DNA from: a bacterium UBP11_UBA4055
Lineage (GTDB): Bacteria; UBA4055
Assembly (NCBI GenBank): GCA_002382735.1
Contig: DFZN01000043.1
Span: 4,340 to 68,339, forward strand
Reading direction: 5' to 3'
Length of the DNA: 64,000 nt
Shown: positions 8,433-17,705 of the stretch, one piece after another
Position numbering within the stretch: the stretch's first letter is position 1
Layout: every line of letters begins with the position of its first letter
Made by a program: the position numbers and the translations under genes
The notes under the pieces: model-generated
Told to the model about the DNA's origin: nothing
The model's database searches: none
What the model saw: the letters and a program-made list of their open reading frames with translations, nothing else

Positions 8433-11018
8433 ATGTCAGAGATACCGCAGGACAAAAATATCATCGAGGCTACTATAGAAGATGAAATGCAGAGGTCGTA
8501 TATTGATTATTCAATGTCGGTAATCGTATCAAGAGCCCTTCCTGATGTAAGGGACGGTCTTAAACCCGTACAGAGAAGGATCCTGTACGGAATGAATGAA
8601 CTCGGACTTCATTACAACAAAAAAGAAAATAAATGTGCCAGAATAGTAGGTGAGGTCATGGGTAAATACCATCCGCACGGCGATCAGGCGATATATGCGG
8701 CTCTGGTGAGAATGGCACAGGATTTCACATTCAGATACCCTCTTGTCAGAGGTCAGGGAAACTTCGGAAATGTGGACCTTCCCGCTGCGGCACCGAGATA
8801 CACCGAAGCTAAACTGAGCAGGTTATCAGATGAAATGCTTGCAGACATAAATAAAGAGACCGTAGATTTTACGAGCAACTATGACGACACTCTAAAGGAA
8901 CCTTCAGTTCTGCCCACAAGGATACCCAACCTTCTCGTGAACGGATCTCAGGGTATCGCTGTGGGAATGGCGACTTCCATACCGCCGCATAATCTCGGAG
9001 AAGTACTTCAGGGTGTGATAGCTCTTCTCGACGACCCGGAAATACCTATCGAACCGGTAAAAGCCGATCCTGAGAACGGGATCGAAGAAAAAATGGGCCT
9101 GATGTCTTACATCAAGGCACCGGATTTCCCCAGCAAAGGCATAATTTACGGATATTCAGGCATAAAAGAGATGTACACGACAGGCAGAGGTTTTGTCGTA
9201 CTGAGAGGCCGTATCGAGAAAAAAATGCCTGATAAAAAAGGCGAGAGAGTCAAGCTGATAATAACTGAACTTCCGTATCAGGTCAGCAGGCAGTCGCTTA
9301 TTGAAAAGATCGTAGAACTCCACAAAGAGAAAAAGATCGACGGCATATTCGGTCTTGATAACGAATCAAGCAAGGATACCAGACTTGTTGTCGAGCTGAA
9401 GAAGGATGTGAATGAGGATGTAGTCATCAATCTGCTTTACAAATATACTCAGCTTCAGACCTCTGTAAGCGGAAATATGATAGCGCTTGTGAACGGCAAA
9501 CCTATGCAGCTCAATCTAAAACAGTTCCTCGAACAGTTCGTAAACCACAGGGAAGAGATCGTCAGAAGAAGAAGTATTTTCGATCTGAGAAAAGCCGAAG
9601 AAAGAATTCACATACTTGAAGGTCTTCAGATAGCCTTGAACAATATCGACAGGGTAATTGAGATAATCAGAGGAAGCTCCAATACCGAATCCGCAAAAGA
9701 ATCTCTCATAAGCGAGTTCAGTTTGTCGGATATTCAGGCGTCGTCAATTCTTGCCATGAGACTTTCACAGCTGACTGCTCTCGAGCAGGAAAAACTTTTC
9801 GCGGAGATCGAAGAGCTCAGACTTAAAATAGCAGACCTGAAAGGCATACTCGAAAGAAAAGAGAGAAGAACTCAGATAATCCGGGACGAGGTTTCTGAGC
9901 TGCTGGAAAAATACGGCGACAAGAGACAGTCTGAGATAATTTATTTTGCCGAAGATCTGACCGTTGAGGATATGGTGCCCGATGATGAAATGATAGTGAC
10001 TCTTTCACACCAGGGATATATTAAGAGGATCAGCACCGCCGAATTCAGAAGCCAGGGAAGGGGCGGGGTCGGCTCAAGAGGCGCGGACAGCAAGGACGAT
10101 GATTTTATTGAATTCATGTTCAACGCATCGAACCACGATTATGTTATGTTCTTTACAGATAAAGGCCGCGCGTACTGGAAAAAAGTATGGCAGATACCTG
10201 AAATGACCAAAGCATCAAAAGGCCGTCCGATAGTGAACATCGTAGAGAGGATAGAAGGTCAGAAGATCAAATCAGCTCTTGTGATAAGGGATTTTGAAAA
10301 AGACGGAAAATATCTTGTCATGGCCACAAAAAAGGGCACCATCAAGAAAACTCCTCTCATTTCATACTCGAGACCGAACATTGGAGGCATCATAGCTATA
10401 AATCTGAGAGAAGGCGATGAACTTCTAAACGCCGCCATCACATCGGGCGAGTGCGAGATCCTTCTCGGAACAAGATCAGGCTATGCGAACAGGTTTCATG
10501 AATCGCTTGTAAGAGAGGTCGGAAGGAACTCCATCGGCGTAAAAGGTATAAACCTGAGAGAGAATGACGAGGTCATAGGCATGGTCGTCGCTGATAATGA
10601 GGAAAATTCGATCATGGTAGTAAGCAAGAACGGATACGGAAAAAGAGCTAATGTGGCCGCATTCAGAAAAACTAAAAGAGGCTCTAAAGGGGTCAAAGCT
10701 CTGAATCTTACTGAAAATACCGGCGAAATGATCTATATTTCTGAAACCGACGACGAAAAAGACATAATGATAATCACTAAGAACGGTACCGTAATAAGAC
10801 AGACCGTAGCCGAAATAAGGATAATGGGAAGGAACACTCAGGGCGTAAGGCTGATCAAATTGAGAGAGGACGACAGTATAGCCGACATCTGCATGGTGCC
10901 TCCGAGCGAGGAAGAAGAGTTCATTTCCTCTCCCGAAAATACGGAACCGGTTCAGAATACGGACGAGGCCCCGGTCGATAATAAGGCCGCAGAAGACAGC
11001 GAAAATATAGACGAATAA
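8433..11018 (+). CDS. gyrA: DNA gyrase subunit A
   Basis: GyrA forms the breakage-reunion part of DNA gyrase. The 861-residue product has the N-terminal IEDEMQRSYIDYSMSVIVSR, the catalytic tyrosine Y123 in AAPRYTE, and a C-terminal beta-pinwheel with repeated blades. The gyrase box is degenerate (QGRGGVG), as in many lineages, and the acidic tail is species-specific. At the two positions where quinolone-sensitive enzymes carry Ser83 and Asp87 this protein has Q85 and A89 (HGDQAIYAA), and the loop before the tyrosine is one residue shorter (NVDLPAAAPRY). The C-terminal blade spacing favours GyrA over ParC. gyrB is not adjacent. A good GGAG site lies upstream of the ATG. Confidence 0.93.
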   Translation: MSEIPQDKNIIEATIEDEMQRSYIDYSMSVIVSRALPDVRDGLKPVQRRILYGMNELGLHYNKKENKCARIVGEVMGKYHPHGDQAIYAALVRMAQDFTFRYPLVRGQGNFGNVDLPAAAPRYTEAKLSRLSDEMLADINKETVDFTSNYDDTLKEPSVLPTRIPNLLVNGSQGIAVGMATSIPPHNLGEVLQGVIALLDDPEIPIEPVKADPENGIEEKMGLMSYIKAPDFPSKGIIYGYSGIKEMYTTGRGFVVLRGRIEKKMPDKKGERVKLIITELPYQVSRQSLIEKIVELHKEKKIDGIFGLDNESSKDTRLVVELKKDVNEDVVINLLYKYTQLQTSVSGNMIALVNGKPMQLNLKQFLEQFVNHREEIVRRRSIFDLRKAEERIHILEGLQIALNNIDRVIEIIRGSSNTESAKESLISEFSLSDIQASSILAMRLSQLTALEQEKLFAEIEELRLKIADLKGILERKERRTQIIRDEVSELLEKYGDKRQSEIIYFAEDLTVEDMVPDDEMIVTLSHQGYIKRISTAEFRSQGRGGVGSRGADSKDDDFIEFMFNASNHDYVMFFTDKGRAYWKKVWQIPEMTKASKGRPIVNIVERIEGQKIKSALVIRDFEKDGKYLVMATKKGTIKKTPLISYSRPNIGGIIAINLREGDELLNAAITSGECEILLGTRSGYANRFHESLVREVGRNSIGVKGINLRENDEVIGMVVADNEENSIMVVSKNGYGKRANVAAFRKTKRGSKGVKALNLTENTGEMIYISETDDEKDIMIITKNGTVIRQTVAEIRIMGRNTQGVRLIKLREDDSIADICMVPPSEEEEFISSPENTEPVQNTDEAPVDNKAAEDSENIDE

Positions 11019-11027
11019 GGAGGTTGT

Positions 11028-11501
11028 ATGCCCAGAAAAAAAATCGATAATGATGAGACCGTTTTCACGGAAGCGGAAGCTAATGAAGACATACTCGAAC
11101 CGGAGATCAAAAAACCTCTCGAACCGGAGAAAAATAACCCGAACGAATTAGAAGCTGATGATGAAAACGAAGAATCTCTAACTTTCTTCGAAAAGATATT
11201 AAGACTGGAGCTGGGCACAAAAACAGGTCTGGTCTGTACTGTCCTTTTCCTTCTTTCGTTCGTATTCAGGTGGGACTGGTTCAATGCGACATGGTGGCTG
11301 GTACTTTTGGTTGCAGGCGTAGGATTAAAGACCCTATACACACAAATGACTGATCTTAAAGAAGAAAAACCTGAAGAGGCAAAGGTAGCTAAATATTCAT
11401 TTATTTCTCTAATCGTTTTATTCATAATAAGGGATCTTTACATTACTTATCGCCTCGATGAACTGCTTGATATCATCAAGATGAAAGGTTTTATAAAGTA
11501 G
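11028..11501 (+). CDS. Small membrane protein with acidic N-terminus, unknown
   Basis: I do not recognise this 157-residue protein. The first 60 residues are charged and very acidic, with repeated E-P-E and D-E runs, and probably disordered. Three hydrophobic segments follow: about residues 67-82 (LVCTVLFLLSFVF), 88-103 (WWLVLLVAGVGL) and 124-138 (FISLIVLFIIRDLY). It sits nine bases after gyrA behind an AGGAGG-like site, and its stop codon shares a base with the start of the PTS IIC gene. It is therefore probably cotranscribed with both. A role with the PTS permease is possible but rests on position only. Confidence 0.8.
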   Translation: MPRKKIDNDETVFTEAEANEDILEPEIKKPLEPEKNNPNELEADDENEESLTFFEKILRLELGTKTGLVCTVLFLLSFVFRWDWFNATWWLVLLVAGVGLKTLYTQMTDLKEEKPEEAKVAKYSFISLIVLFIIRDLYITYRLDELLDIIKMKGFIK

Positions 11502-12100
11502 TGAATATGTTTGCCGTTCCGGCCATATCCGCTTTTATACTCCTTGAAAGCAGGGATGTTGTAAACGGGTTCTTGACCCAGCCTTATGCAACTGCCCTGC
11601 TTCTTGTTTTATGGGGATTCGATCCCGTTCCGGTTCTGCTCATCGCCTCTGTAACTCAGCTGATCTATCTTAACCGCCAGCCTTCGGGAGCTTCTTTGTT
11701 CCCTGAATACTCTTTCGGGTTTTTTATCGTTACGGCAGCCGCCGGAATCGGTCAACACTCCCTCTTATCATACTCGGTAATTTTGATACTTATAATGACC
11801 GTCTCATCTCTGACTTCACATTATCTGAAAATTAAAAGGTCTTTTTTTGAAAAACACAGGGAAAGTCTGAAGTTCTATAAAAGATTCCCGAATATTACCA
11901 GCGCAGTGTTCTTTTCTTATCTTTCATATTTTTTCTTCTCTTTAGTTCTTTACATCGTTCTATACGCGCTCCTTAACTTCATAAATACTCCGGAAAGTTC
12001 ATATCTCGGCAGTATTGAAGGCAGGATACTCCCCGTTCTTCTATGCATTCTTTTATCTTTACGATATCTTTATTTCAATCTGAGCCGAAAAAATGAATAA
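11501..12100 (+). CDS. Mannose/sorbose-family PTS permease subunit IIC-like protein
   Basis: The 199-residue hydrophobic protein resembles EIIC of the mannose-fructose-sorbose PTS family. Features are an N-terminal SRDVVNGFLTQP segment, the loop NRQPSGASLFPEYSFGFF, and about six membrane helices. It is shorter than the usual 240-260 residues. The GTG at 11501 overlaps the previous stop; an in-frame ATG at 11507 is an alternative start. Its end overlaps the IID gene by eight bases, and HPr and EI follow. No IIA or IIB gene is present in the cluster, so transport needs partners encoded elsewhere, or the unit has a regulatory role. Confidence 0.7.
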   Translation: MNMFAVPAISAFILLESRDVVNGFLTQPYATALLLVLWGFDPVPVLLIASVTQLIYLNRQPSGASLFPEYSFGFFIVTAAAGIGQHSLLSYSVILILIMTVSSLTSHYLKIKRSFFEKHRESLKFYKRFPNITSAVFFSYLSYFFFSLVLYIVLYALLNFINTPESSYLGSIEGRILPVLLCILLSLRYLYFNLSRKNE

Positions 12101-12740
12101 ATTGAGCAGAAGAACAATATTGTCACTTACTGTCAGGACTTATTTCATCAGAATTTTTTATAATTACAACAACCTCTTCGGGGAAGGTCTGTGTTACTGT
12201 ATTTTCCCTTTTTTCGAGAGTTGCGGCGTTACTAAAAGGGATGATATCCTGGCAAAACATCTGAAAACATTCAATACGAACGAATATCTGTCCGGATTTG
12301 CGGTAGGGATAATTCTGAAGAACTCTGAATCGGGTAATGTTGATCTGGAAAAGACAAAGGATATTCTTTCGTCAGTTCTGGGCTCGATCGGCGACAGACT
12401 GATCTACAGACTTATCTTTCCTGTCATGACCCTTGCAGCTGTGAATAAATTCGTAATTTCCGGATTTAAACCGGACATGTGTACATGGACGGTCATAATA
12501 TTCCTCATCATTTTCTTCAATTTTTTTAATTTTTACATCCGGTATCTTGGTATTTCGGAAGGGTTTGAAAAAGGTCTTGATGCGCTTAAGATATTCAGGT
12601 CGTCCGGCTATAAAAGGGCTGTTTATCTGCTTACTGCAGCCAGGAATATTCTGACAGTACTCTTACTGGTCGAACTAATATTATATTTGAAAGCTTCCAA
12701 CATTTTGTTGTTTTTTTTCGATCAAGGACTTAAATTGTAA
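12093..12740 (+). CDS. Mannose-family PTS permease subunit IID-like protein
   Basis: The 215-residue protein fits a reduced EIID of the mannose family. The N-terminal half is soluble and includes RTYFIRIFYNYNN and FNTNEYLSGFAVGIIL, matching the family's N-terminal pattern (shortened here). A GSIGDRLIYRLIFPV segment corresponds to the GD-containing motif of IID. The C-terminal half has about three hydrophobic helices. Usual IID proteins have 260-300 residues, so this one is short. It overlaps the IIC gene by eight bases and is followed 16 bases later by HPr, which strongly supports a PTS identity for both. Confidence 0.7.
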   Translation: MNKLSRRTILSLTVRTYFIRIFYNYNNLFGEGLCYCIFPFFESCGVTKRDDILAKHLKTFNTNEYLSGFAVGIILKNSESGNVDLEKTKDILSSVLGSIGDRLIYRLIFPVMTLAAVNKFVISGFKPDMCTWTVIIFLIIFFNFFNFYIRYLGISEGFEKGLDALKIFRSSGYKRAVYLLTAARNILTVLLLVELILYLKASNILLFFFDQGLKL

Positions 12741-12756
12741 TCAATATTTACGGCAG

Positions 12757-13029
12757 ATGAAAATGATAACTGAGAATGTACAAATAATAAACTCCCTTGG
12801 GCTTCACGCGAGACCGGCCGCGAGACTTGTAAAGATAACTTCCGGTTATGACTGCGATGTTTTTATAACCAAGGACGATATGGAAGTCAACGCCAAATCC
12901 ATAATGGGTGTGATGATGCTTGCAGCCGAACAGGATTCAGTTATAACAGTAAAATGTTCCGGTCCTGACGAAAATGAGTGTCTTAAAGATATAAAAGAGC
13001 TTATAAACAATAAATTCTATGAAGAGTAA
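12757..13029 (+). CDS. ptsH: Phosphocarrier protein HPr
   Basis: HPr relays phosphate from EI to the sugar-specific EIIA proteins. The phosphorylation site is the histidine in NSLGLHARPAARLV, and a serine sits in the AKSIMGVMML segment where HPr kinase acts in many bacteria. If translation starts at the second ATG (12763) these residues become His15 and Ser46, the canonical numbering. The ATG at 12757 is equally open, and the ribosome site is weak for both. The conserved regulatory serine suggests that an HPr kinase may exist elsewhere. The stop codon directly abuts the EI start. Confidence 0.95.
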   Translation: MKMITENVQIINSLGLHARPAARLVKITSGYDCDVFITKDDMEVNAKSIMGVMMLAAEQDSVITVKCSGPDENECLKDIKELINNKFYEE

Positions 13030-14796
13030 ATGAACAAGAAAATAAAGGAAAAGATACTTAAAGGCATGGCGGCTTCCCCGGGTATAGCGATCGGCACGCT
13101 TTTTCTCTATGTTCATGAAACGCTCAATATCTCGCGTGAATCTGTTGCGGATCATGAAATAGAATCTGAGATCGTCAAATACAGAGCTTCTCTGGAATCA
13201 GTCAGGCAGCAGATAGTTGAAGACAGAAAGAATGCTATGAAAAGAGGAGGCGGCGACGCCGCCAAGATATTTGATTCACATCTTATGATTGTGAACGATC
13301 AGGTACTTACTGACGAGGTTATATATTTTATCTCGGCTCATAATGTAAAATCGTCATACGCAGTCTCAAAAGTAATGAAAGACTACCAGACAGCTTTCGA
13401 AAAGATCAAGAACCAGTATTTTTCTCAGAGAGCTTTCGATATTGAAGATGTGTGCAGAAGGATCGTGAAAGACCTGATATCTGATGAAAAACAGACCGGT
13501 CGTTCCGGCCTTATAAAAGGAAAGCAGATAGTAATCTCTGATAATATCTTCCCGTCAGATACTCTAAATTTCAATAAGGACCATCTTCTGGGGATAATTA
13601 CTGAATTCGGGGGTATAACCAGCCACGCCGCGATACTTTCCAGAGCTTTGGAGGTTCCTGCTATCGTCGGAGTCAAGTCTATTTCTAAATGGATCAGCAA
13701 CGCGACTCTGATCATTTTGGACGGTTATTCGGGAAAGGTCATACTTAATCCTAAACCTTCAACATTTGAAAAATATAAGAAAAGGCAGCACGAGGACGAA
13801 AAACAGCTGAGAGATGATCTGAAATACTCTTCGCTGCCTTCGATAACCGAGGACGGTCAAAATATACGGATCATGAGCAACATACAGTCATCCTCAGAAG
13901 CTGACAACGCTGTCAGATGGAACAGTGACGGCGTCGGACTTTTCAGGACTGAATTTCTTTTCAAAAGCAGCAATACTATCCTTTCTGAGGACGAGCAGTT
14001 CAAAGTTTATGATGAAGTAGCAGAAAAACTTTACCCCAGGCATGTAGTGATCCGAATACTTGATATCGGCGGAGACAAGCTCGACGAGAAGATCGCGGTA
14101 AAAGAAGACAATCCATTCCTGGGGCAGAGAGGCATGAGGCTTCTTTTTACTCATCCCGGAATACTCAGATCACATCTTCGGGCAATAGTCAGAGCTTCCT
14201 CAAGAAAAAATGTAAGTATAATTATTCCGTTCGTAGCCAATCTCACTGAGATCAAAAAAACAATCAGTCTGATAAAAAAGATCAAAAAAGAACTTATTAA
14301 TGACGGACATCGGATAGACAACGAAATTAAGGTCGGAGTGATGATAGAGATACCTTCCGCGGCGCTGACGGCTGATTCCATCGCAAGGTATGTGGATTTC
14401 TTCAGTATCGGAACAAATGACCTGACACAGTATGTTCTTGCGGCTGACAGAGGCAACGAAAGAGTAAGTAATATCTATGATTCATTTCATCCTGCAGTAA
14501 TCAGGCTTATCGATATGTCCGTAAAAGCGGCAAAGAAAAATAAGATAGGGATCGGCATCTGCGGTCAGATGGGAGGTTATCCTCTCGCTATACCCCTTCT
14601 GCTCGGACTAGGTTTACGGGAGCTCAGCGTGACACCTTTTCTTGTCCCTTCGGTAAAAAAGATAATCCGAAGACTTGATACTGCGGAATGCAGAGAGATC
14701 GCAAAAAAATGCCTCAAATCACCGACATCAAGATCGGTATCTGTTATTCTTTCTGATTATTTTGAAAAAAAGATAGGCAATAATCCTCTTCATTAG
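13030..14796 (+). CDS. ptsI: Phosphoenolpyruvate-protein phosphotransferase (PTS enzyme I)
   Basis: EI takes phosphate from phosphoenolpyruvate and passes it to HPr. The 588-residue protein has the phosphohistidine site GGITSHAAILSR with His199, and the GLFRTEFLF and IRILDIGGDK motifs of the PEP-binding barrel. SIGTNDLTQYVLAADRGN and the active-site cysteine in GICGQMGG follow. The last motif departs from the usual GxCGExAGD, with Glu replaced by Gln and Asp by Tyr, so activity is worth testing. Length is normal. The start codon follows the HPr stop without a gap. A strong hairpin ends the operon. Confidence 0.95.
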   Translation: MNKKIKEKILKGMAASPGIAIGTLFLYVHETLNISRESVADHEIESEIVKYRASLESVRQQIVEDRKNAMKRGGGDAAKIFDSHLMIVNDQVLTDEVIYFISAHNVKSSYAVSKVMKDYQTAFEKIKNQYFSQRAFDIEDVCRRIVKDLISDEKQTGRSGLIKGKQIVISDNIFPSDTLNFNKDHLLGIITEFGGITSHAAILSRALEVPAIVGVKSISKWISNATLIILDGYSGKVILNPKPSTFEKYKKRQHEDEKQLRDDLKYSSLPSITEDGQNIRIMSNIQSSSEADNAVRWNSDGVGLFRTEFLFKSSNTILSEDEQFKVYDEVAEKLYPRHVVIRILDIGGDKLDEKIAVKEDNPFLGQRGMRLLFTHPGILRSHLRAIVRASSRKNVSIIIPFVANLTEIKKTISLIKKIKKELINDGHRIDNEIKVGVMIEIPSAALTADSIARYVDFFSIGTNDLTQYVLAADRGNERVSNIYDSFHPAVIRLIDMSVKAAKKNKIGIGICGQMGGYPLAIPLLLGLGLRELSVTPFLVPSVKKIIRRLDTAECREIAKKCLKSPTSRSVSVILSDYFEKKIGNNPLH

Positions 14797-14802
14797 AAAA
14801 AA

Positions 14803-14826
14803 AGAGCGGCATGCCGTTCTTTTTTT
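14803..14826. terminator. Bidirectional terminator between ptsI and lpdA
   Basis: The near-palindrome GAGCGGCATGCCGTTC has an A-run to its left and a T-run to its right, giving a U-tailed hairpin in both directions. It serves the convergent ptsI and lpdA transcripts. Confidence 0.85.
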
Positions 14827-16198
14827 ATACGCTGTGAATTGACATTTTAAATATTCCTTCAGCCGCCTCAAGTACACACTCGCTTAAGGTCGGGTGTGCG
14901 TGTACTGTGCGTGTCAGCGCATGAAGCGGAAGGTTATTCTGCTTGACGAGCACTATCTCGTGTATGAGATCGGAAGCGTGAGGCCCCACGATATGCGCTC
15001 CAAGCACTTTTTCCCCTGTTCCGTTCGTTAATATCTTGACGAATCCCTCGGTTTCTCCGAGACCTTTCGCCTTGCCGTTGGCCGCAAAAGAAAACCTGCT
15101 GACCCTATATTCTGTCCCTTTGGCCTTAAGGTCCTGTTCCCTTTCACCTACTGAGGCTATCTCGGGTGATGTAAATATTGCGGACGGAACCGAGGAATAA
15201 TCCACCGGGCAATCTTTGCCCGCTATGTGCGACACTGCCGCTATGCCCTGCGCCGCTGCGTTATGCGCAAGCATGAGTTTACCCGTTATATCGCCTATCG
15301 CATAGATGTTCGGGATATTCGTCTGCATCAAGCTGTTGACAGAAACATACTTTCCGTTCTCAAGTCCGATCCCGATCTCATCAATACCGTTCCCCTTTAT
15401 ATTCAGAGATCTTCCGCCTGCCGAAAGAACCTTCGTGTAAGTGTCTTCGGTACCGTCGCTGAAATTAACTTTGACTTTGTTCTCTCCTTCGACGATTACC
15501 TGATCGACCCTTGTCTTGAGTTTGAGTTCGATCTCTTTTTTCTTGAACGATGTCTGAATTGCCCTCGATACTTGATTATCCTCTGTCGGGAGCAGCAAGT
15601 CGAGCATCTCCACGATAGTAATTTTTGACCCAAGTTCCGAAAATATGCCTGTGAATTCACACCCCACAACTCCGCCGCCTATAATCAGCATCTTTTCCGG
15701 TATTTCTTCCAGAGACAGAGCGTCATTACTGGTTATCACATTCCTGTGGTCTATGTTGAAGTACGGAAGTTCCAGCGGTTCTGATCCTGTCGCTACAATT
15801 AAATTCTCAGCCATGATCTTTCTTCCTGACGCAGTGGTTATTTCGTTCCTGCCTGTAAGGACACCGGACTCTCTTATTACCTCGATCTTTCTGAGCTTGA
15901 ATAATTTATCCAGCCCCTGAACAAGGCTTTCAACTATCTGTCTTTTTCTTTCCATGATCCTGCTGAGGTCAAAACTAATATTCTCAGCCTTAATACCGAA
16001 CTCTTCGCTGTTTCTAATCTTTGAGAGAACATCCGTGCATGAGAGCAGGGCTTTTGTGGGAATACAACCCCAGTTCAGGCAGGTACCGCCGAGCTGCGCC
16101 TTTTCGACCAGCACTACGCTCATTCCGAGTTGCGCGGCTCTCACAGCAGCGGTGTATCCGCCCGGTCCGCCTCCAAGTATCGCGATCTTATATTCCAT
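14825..16198 (-). CDS. lpdA: Dihydrolipoyl dehydrogenase (E3)
   Basis: Lpd is the flavoprotein that reoxidises dihydrolipoamide with NAD+ in 2-oxoacid dehydrogenase or glycine cleavage complexes. The 457-residue product has the FAD motif GGGPGGYTAA, the redox disulfide in GGTCLNWGCIPTKALL and the NAD motif IGGGVVGCEF. A second FAD motif is in IYAIGDITG, and the C-terminal catalytic HAHPTLSE contributes the active-site base to the partner subunit. No E1, E2 or glycine-cleavage gene is adjacent, so the complex it serves is unknown. It is transcribed from the minus strand downstream of ompA but is separated from it by a terminator. Confidence 0.95.
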   Translation of the reverse strand: MEYKIAILGGGPGGYTAAVRAAQLGMSVVLVEKAQLGGTCLNWGCIPTKALLSCTDVLSKIRNSEEFGIKAENISFDLSRIMERKRQIVESLVQGLDKLFKLRKIEVIRESGVLTGRNEITTASGRKIMAENLIVATGSEPLELPYFNIDHRNVITSNDALSLEEIPEKMLIIGGGVVGCEFTGIFSELGSKITIVEMLDLLLPTEDNQVSRAIQTSFKKKEIELKLKTRVDQVIVEGENKVKVNFSDGTEDTYTKVLSAGGRSLNIKGNGIDEIGIGLENGKYVSVNSLMQTNIPNIYAIGDITGKLMLAHNAAAQGIAAVSHIAGKDCPVDYSSVPSAIFTSPEIASVGEREQDLKAKGTEYRVSRFSFAANGKAKGLGETEGFVKILTNGTGEKVLGAHIVGPHASDLIHEIVLVKQNNLPLHALTRTVHAHPTLSECVLEAAEGIFKMSIHSV

Positions 16199-16213
16199 AT
16201 CGTCTTCTCCAAT

Positions 16214-16250
16214 AAAAAAGGCTACGGGATAATAACCGCAGCCTTTTCTT
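16214..16250 (-). terminator. Terminator after ompA
   Basis: On the minus strand the arms GGCTGCGG and CCGTAGCC (one G-T wobble) around an eight-base loop are followed by a run of T. The hairpin lies 16 bases after the ompA stop codon and just before lpdA. Confidence 0.8.
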
Positions 16251-16265
16251 TATGTCATCCGTTCG

Positions 16266-17705
16266 TTACTTAACTCTGAACTCGATCCTTCTGTTCTTAG
16301 CTCTTCCTTCGTTGGTCCTGTTGTCGGCGACCGGTTTCTCTTCACCGAATCCGACAGCAGTGAGCTGATCCTGAGATATTCCCAGGTTGCTGATCAGATA
16401 TCTCATAACGGTTTCAGCACGCTTCTGCGACAGGCTCTTGTTATAGGATTCCGAGCCCTGGCTGTCAGTGTGTCCTTCTACCTGGATCAGAATGCCCGGG
16501 TTGTCAAGGAATATCCTCTTAACTTTATCAAGTACAGGGAATGAACTTTCAACAAGGTCCGCTTTTCCAGATTTGAAATAAATATTGTCAAGAGTGATAG
16601 TTTCGTCTTTCTTCAGTATGATTGCGTCAGGACATCCGTCTTCGTCTTCGAAACCGTTGAAAGTCTCAGCCTGATCAGGACACTTGTCGTCTGCGTCTAA
16701 GATTCCGTCACCGTCGTTATCAGGATCAGGACATCCGTCTTCATCTTCAAATCCATCAATATCTTCAGGCTCGTCGGGGCATTTGTCAACATTGTCATAA
16801 ACTCCGTCGCCGTCCCTGTCAGGGCATCCGCGGTGTTCTGCAGGTCCTGCGAGATTTGGACATTTATCATCCACATCAAGGACACCATCCTGATCGTTGT
16901 CAGGATCAGGGCATCCGTCTTCGTCTTCGAATCCGTCTTTGTCTTCGGCATCGTTAGGACATTTGTCGTTTATGTCTTTTATACCGTCGCCGTCGTTATC
17001 CTCGTCCGGACATCCGTCTTCGTCTTCGAATCCGTCTTTGTCTTCAGGAACATCGGGACACTTGTCCACTTTATTGGCGATCCCGTCCTTATCTCTGTCT
17101 GAACTCTCACCCATGAGAGAGAAAGTCAGACCTGCGTCAAAAGAAAGGTTATTGTGAAGGTTCTTTCCGGGATCATCAAAATTGTCGAGTTCGTCGATTG
17201 CAATAAGGTGTCTTACATCAACTCTGAACGAAACCCACTCCTTTAAGAAGTATTTTAAACCTAATCCGTAGTTGAAAAGCGGATCTATATCACTGTCAAA
17301 TTTAAGCGGGTCGATATTGTAAGCTCCGCCTCCTGCAGCAACATAAGGTACCACTTTTTCCTGTGGCAGGATGTGAAAGATCGCATCAAGGTGGAACAAA
17401 TAGAAATCCACATTCGAGTTGTCTTCCAGAGTCCAGCCGTATGAAGTCGGAAAATCTCCGCTCGTATCAGTATTAACATAACCGCCTGTTGCCTCAACAC
17501 CCCATCTTTCTGTAATGTTGTAGCCGAGCCTCAAACCCATGTTCATCCCATGATCGAGGTCGATACACATGTTCTTCTCAAAGAAATAAGTTCCCAGAAA
17601 GGGGCTTACATCTACCGAACGGCTTTTGATCTCCGAGCTTGCGGATGCGAAAAATACCATGATGAGCAGCACACACATCCTGAGCAAATTTCCTCTAATT
17701 CCCAT
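16266..17705 (-). CDS. OmpA-family outer-membrane protein with thrombospondin type-3 repeats
   Basis: The 479-residue protein has an N-terminal signal peptide (about residues 1-24) and an eight-strand-type beta-barrel domain (about 30-198). A long calcium-binding-type thrombospondin type-3 repeat block follows (203-360; units like DxDxDGIxDxxDKCPD and GFEDEDGCPD). The C-terminal OmpA domain (about 370-479) shows VEGHTDSQGSESYN and the RAKNRRIEFRVK ending that binds peptidoglycan. It probably anchors the outer membrane to the wall. A good promoter lies about 100 bases upstream and a terminator follows, so it is likely a single-gene unit. The ribosome site GGAGG fixes the start. Confidence 0.95.
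   Translation of the reverse strand: MGIRGNLLRMCVLLIMVFFASASSEIKSRSVDVSPFLGTYFFEKNMCIDLDHGMNMGLRLGYNITERWGVEATGGYVNTDTSGDFPTSYGWTLEDNSNVDFYLFHLDAIFHILPQEKVVPYVAAGGGAYNIDPLKFDSDIDPLFNYGLGLKYFLKEWVSFRVDVRHLIAIDELDNFDDPGKNLHNNLSFDAGLTFSLMGESSDRDKDGIANKVDKCPDVPEDKDGFEDEDGCPDEDNDGDGIKDINDKCPNDAEDKDGFEDEDGCPDPDNDQDGVLDVDDKCPNLAGPAEHRGCPDRDGDGVYDNVDKCPDEPEDIDGFEDEDGCPDPDNDGDGILDADDKCPDQAETFNGFEDEDGCPDAIILKKDETITLDNIYFKSGKADLVESSFPVLDKVKRIFLDNPGILIQVEGHTDSQGSESYNKSLSQKRAETVMRYLISNLGISQDQLTAVGFGEEKPVADNRTNEGRAKNRRIEFRVK
16626..17099 (-). repeat. Thrombospondin type-3 coding repeats in the ompA-like gene
   Basis: The DNA encodes degenerate acidic repeats of about 36 codons built from D-x-D-x-D-G and E-D-G-C-P-D units. 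The repeated phrase GFEDEDGCPD occurs four times. The units are coding repeats and in frame throughout. Confidence 0.9.

Noticed and set aside
16626..17099. Possible CRISPR or satellite repeat
   Set aside because: The repeats are in-frame thrombospondin type-3 coding units of the OmpA-like gene.
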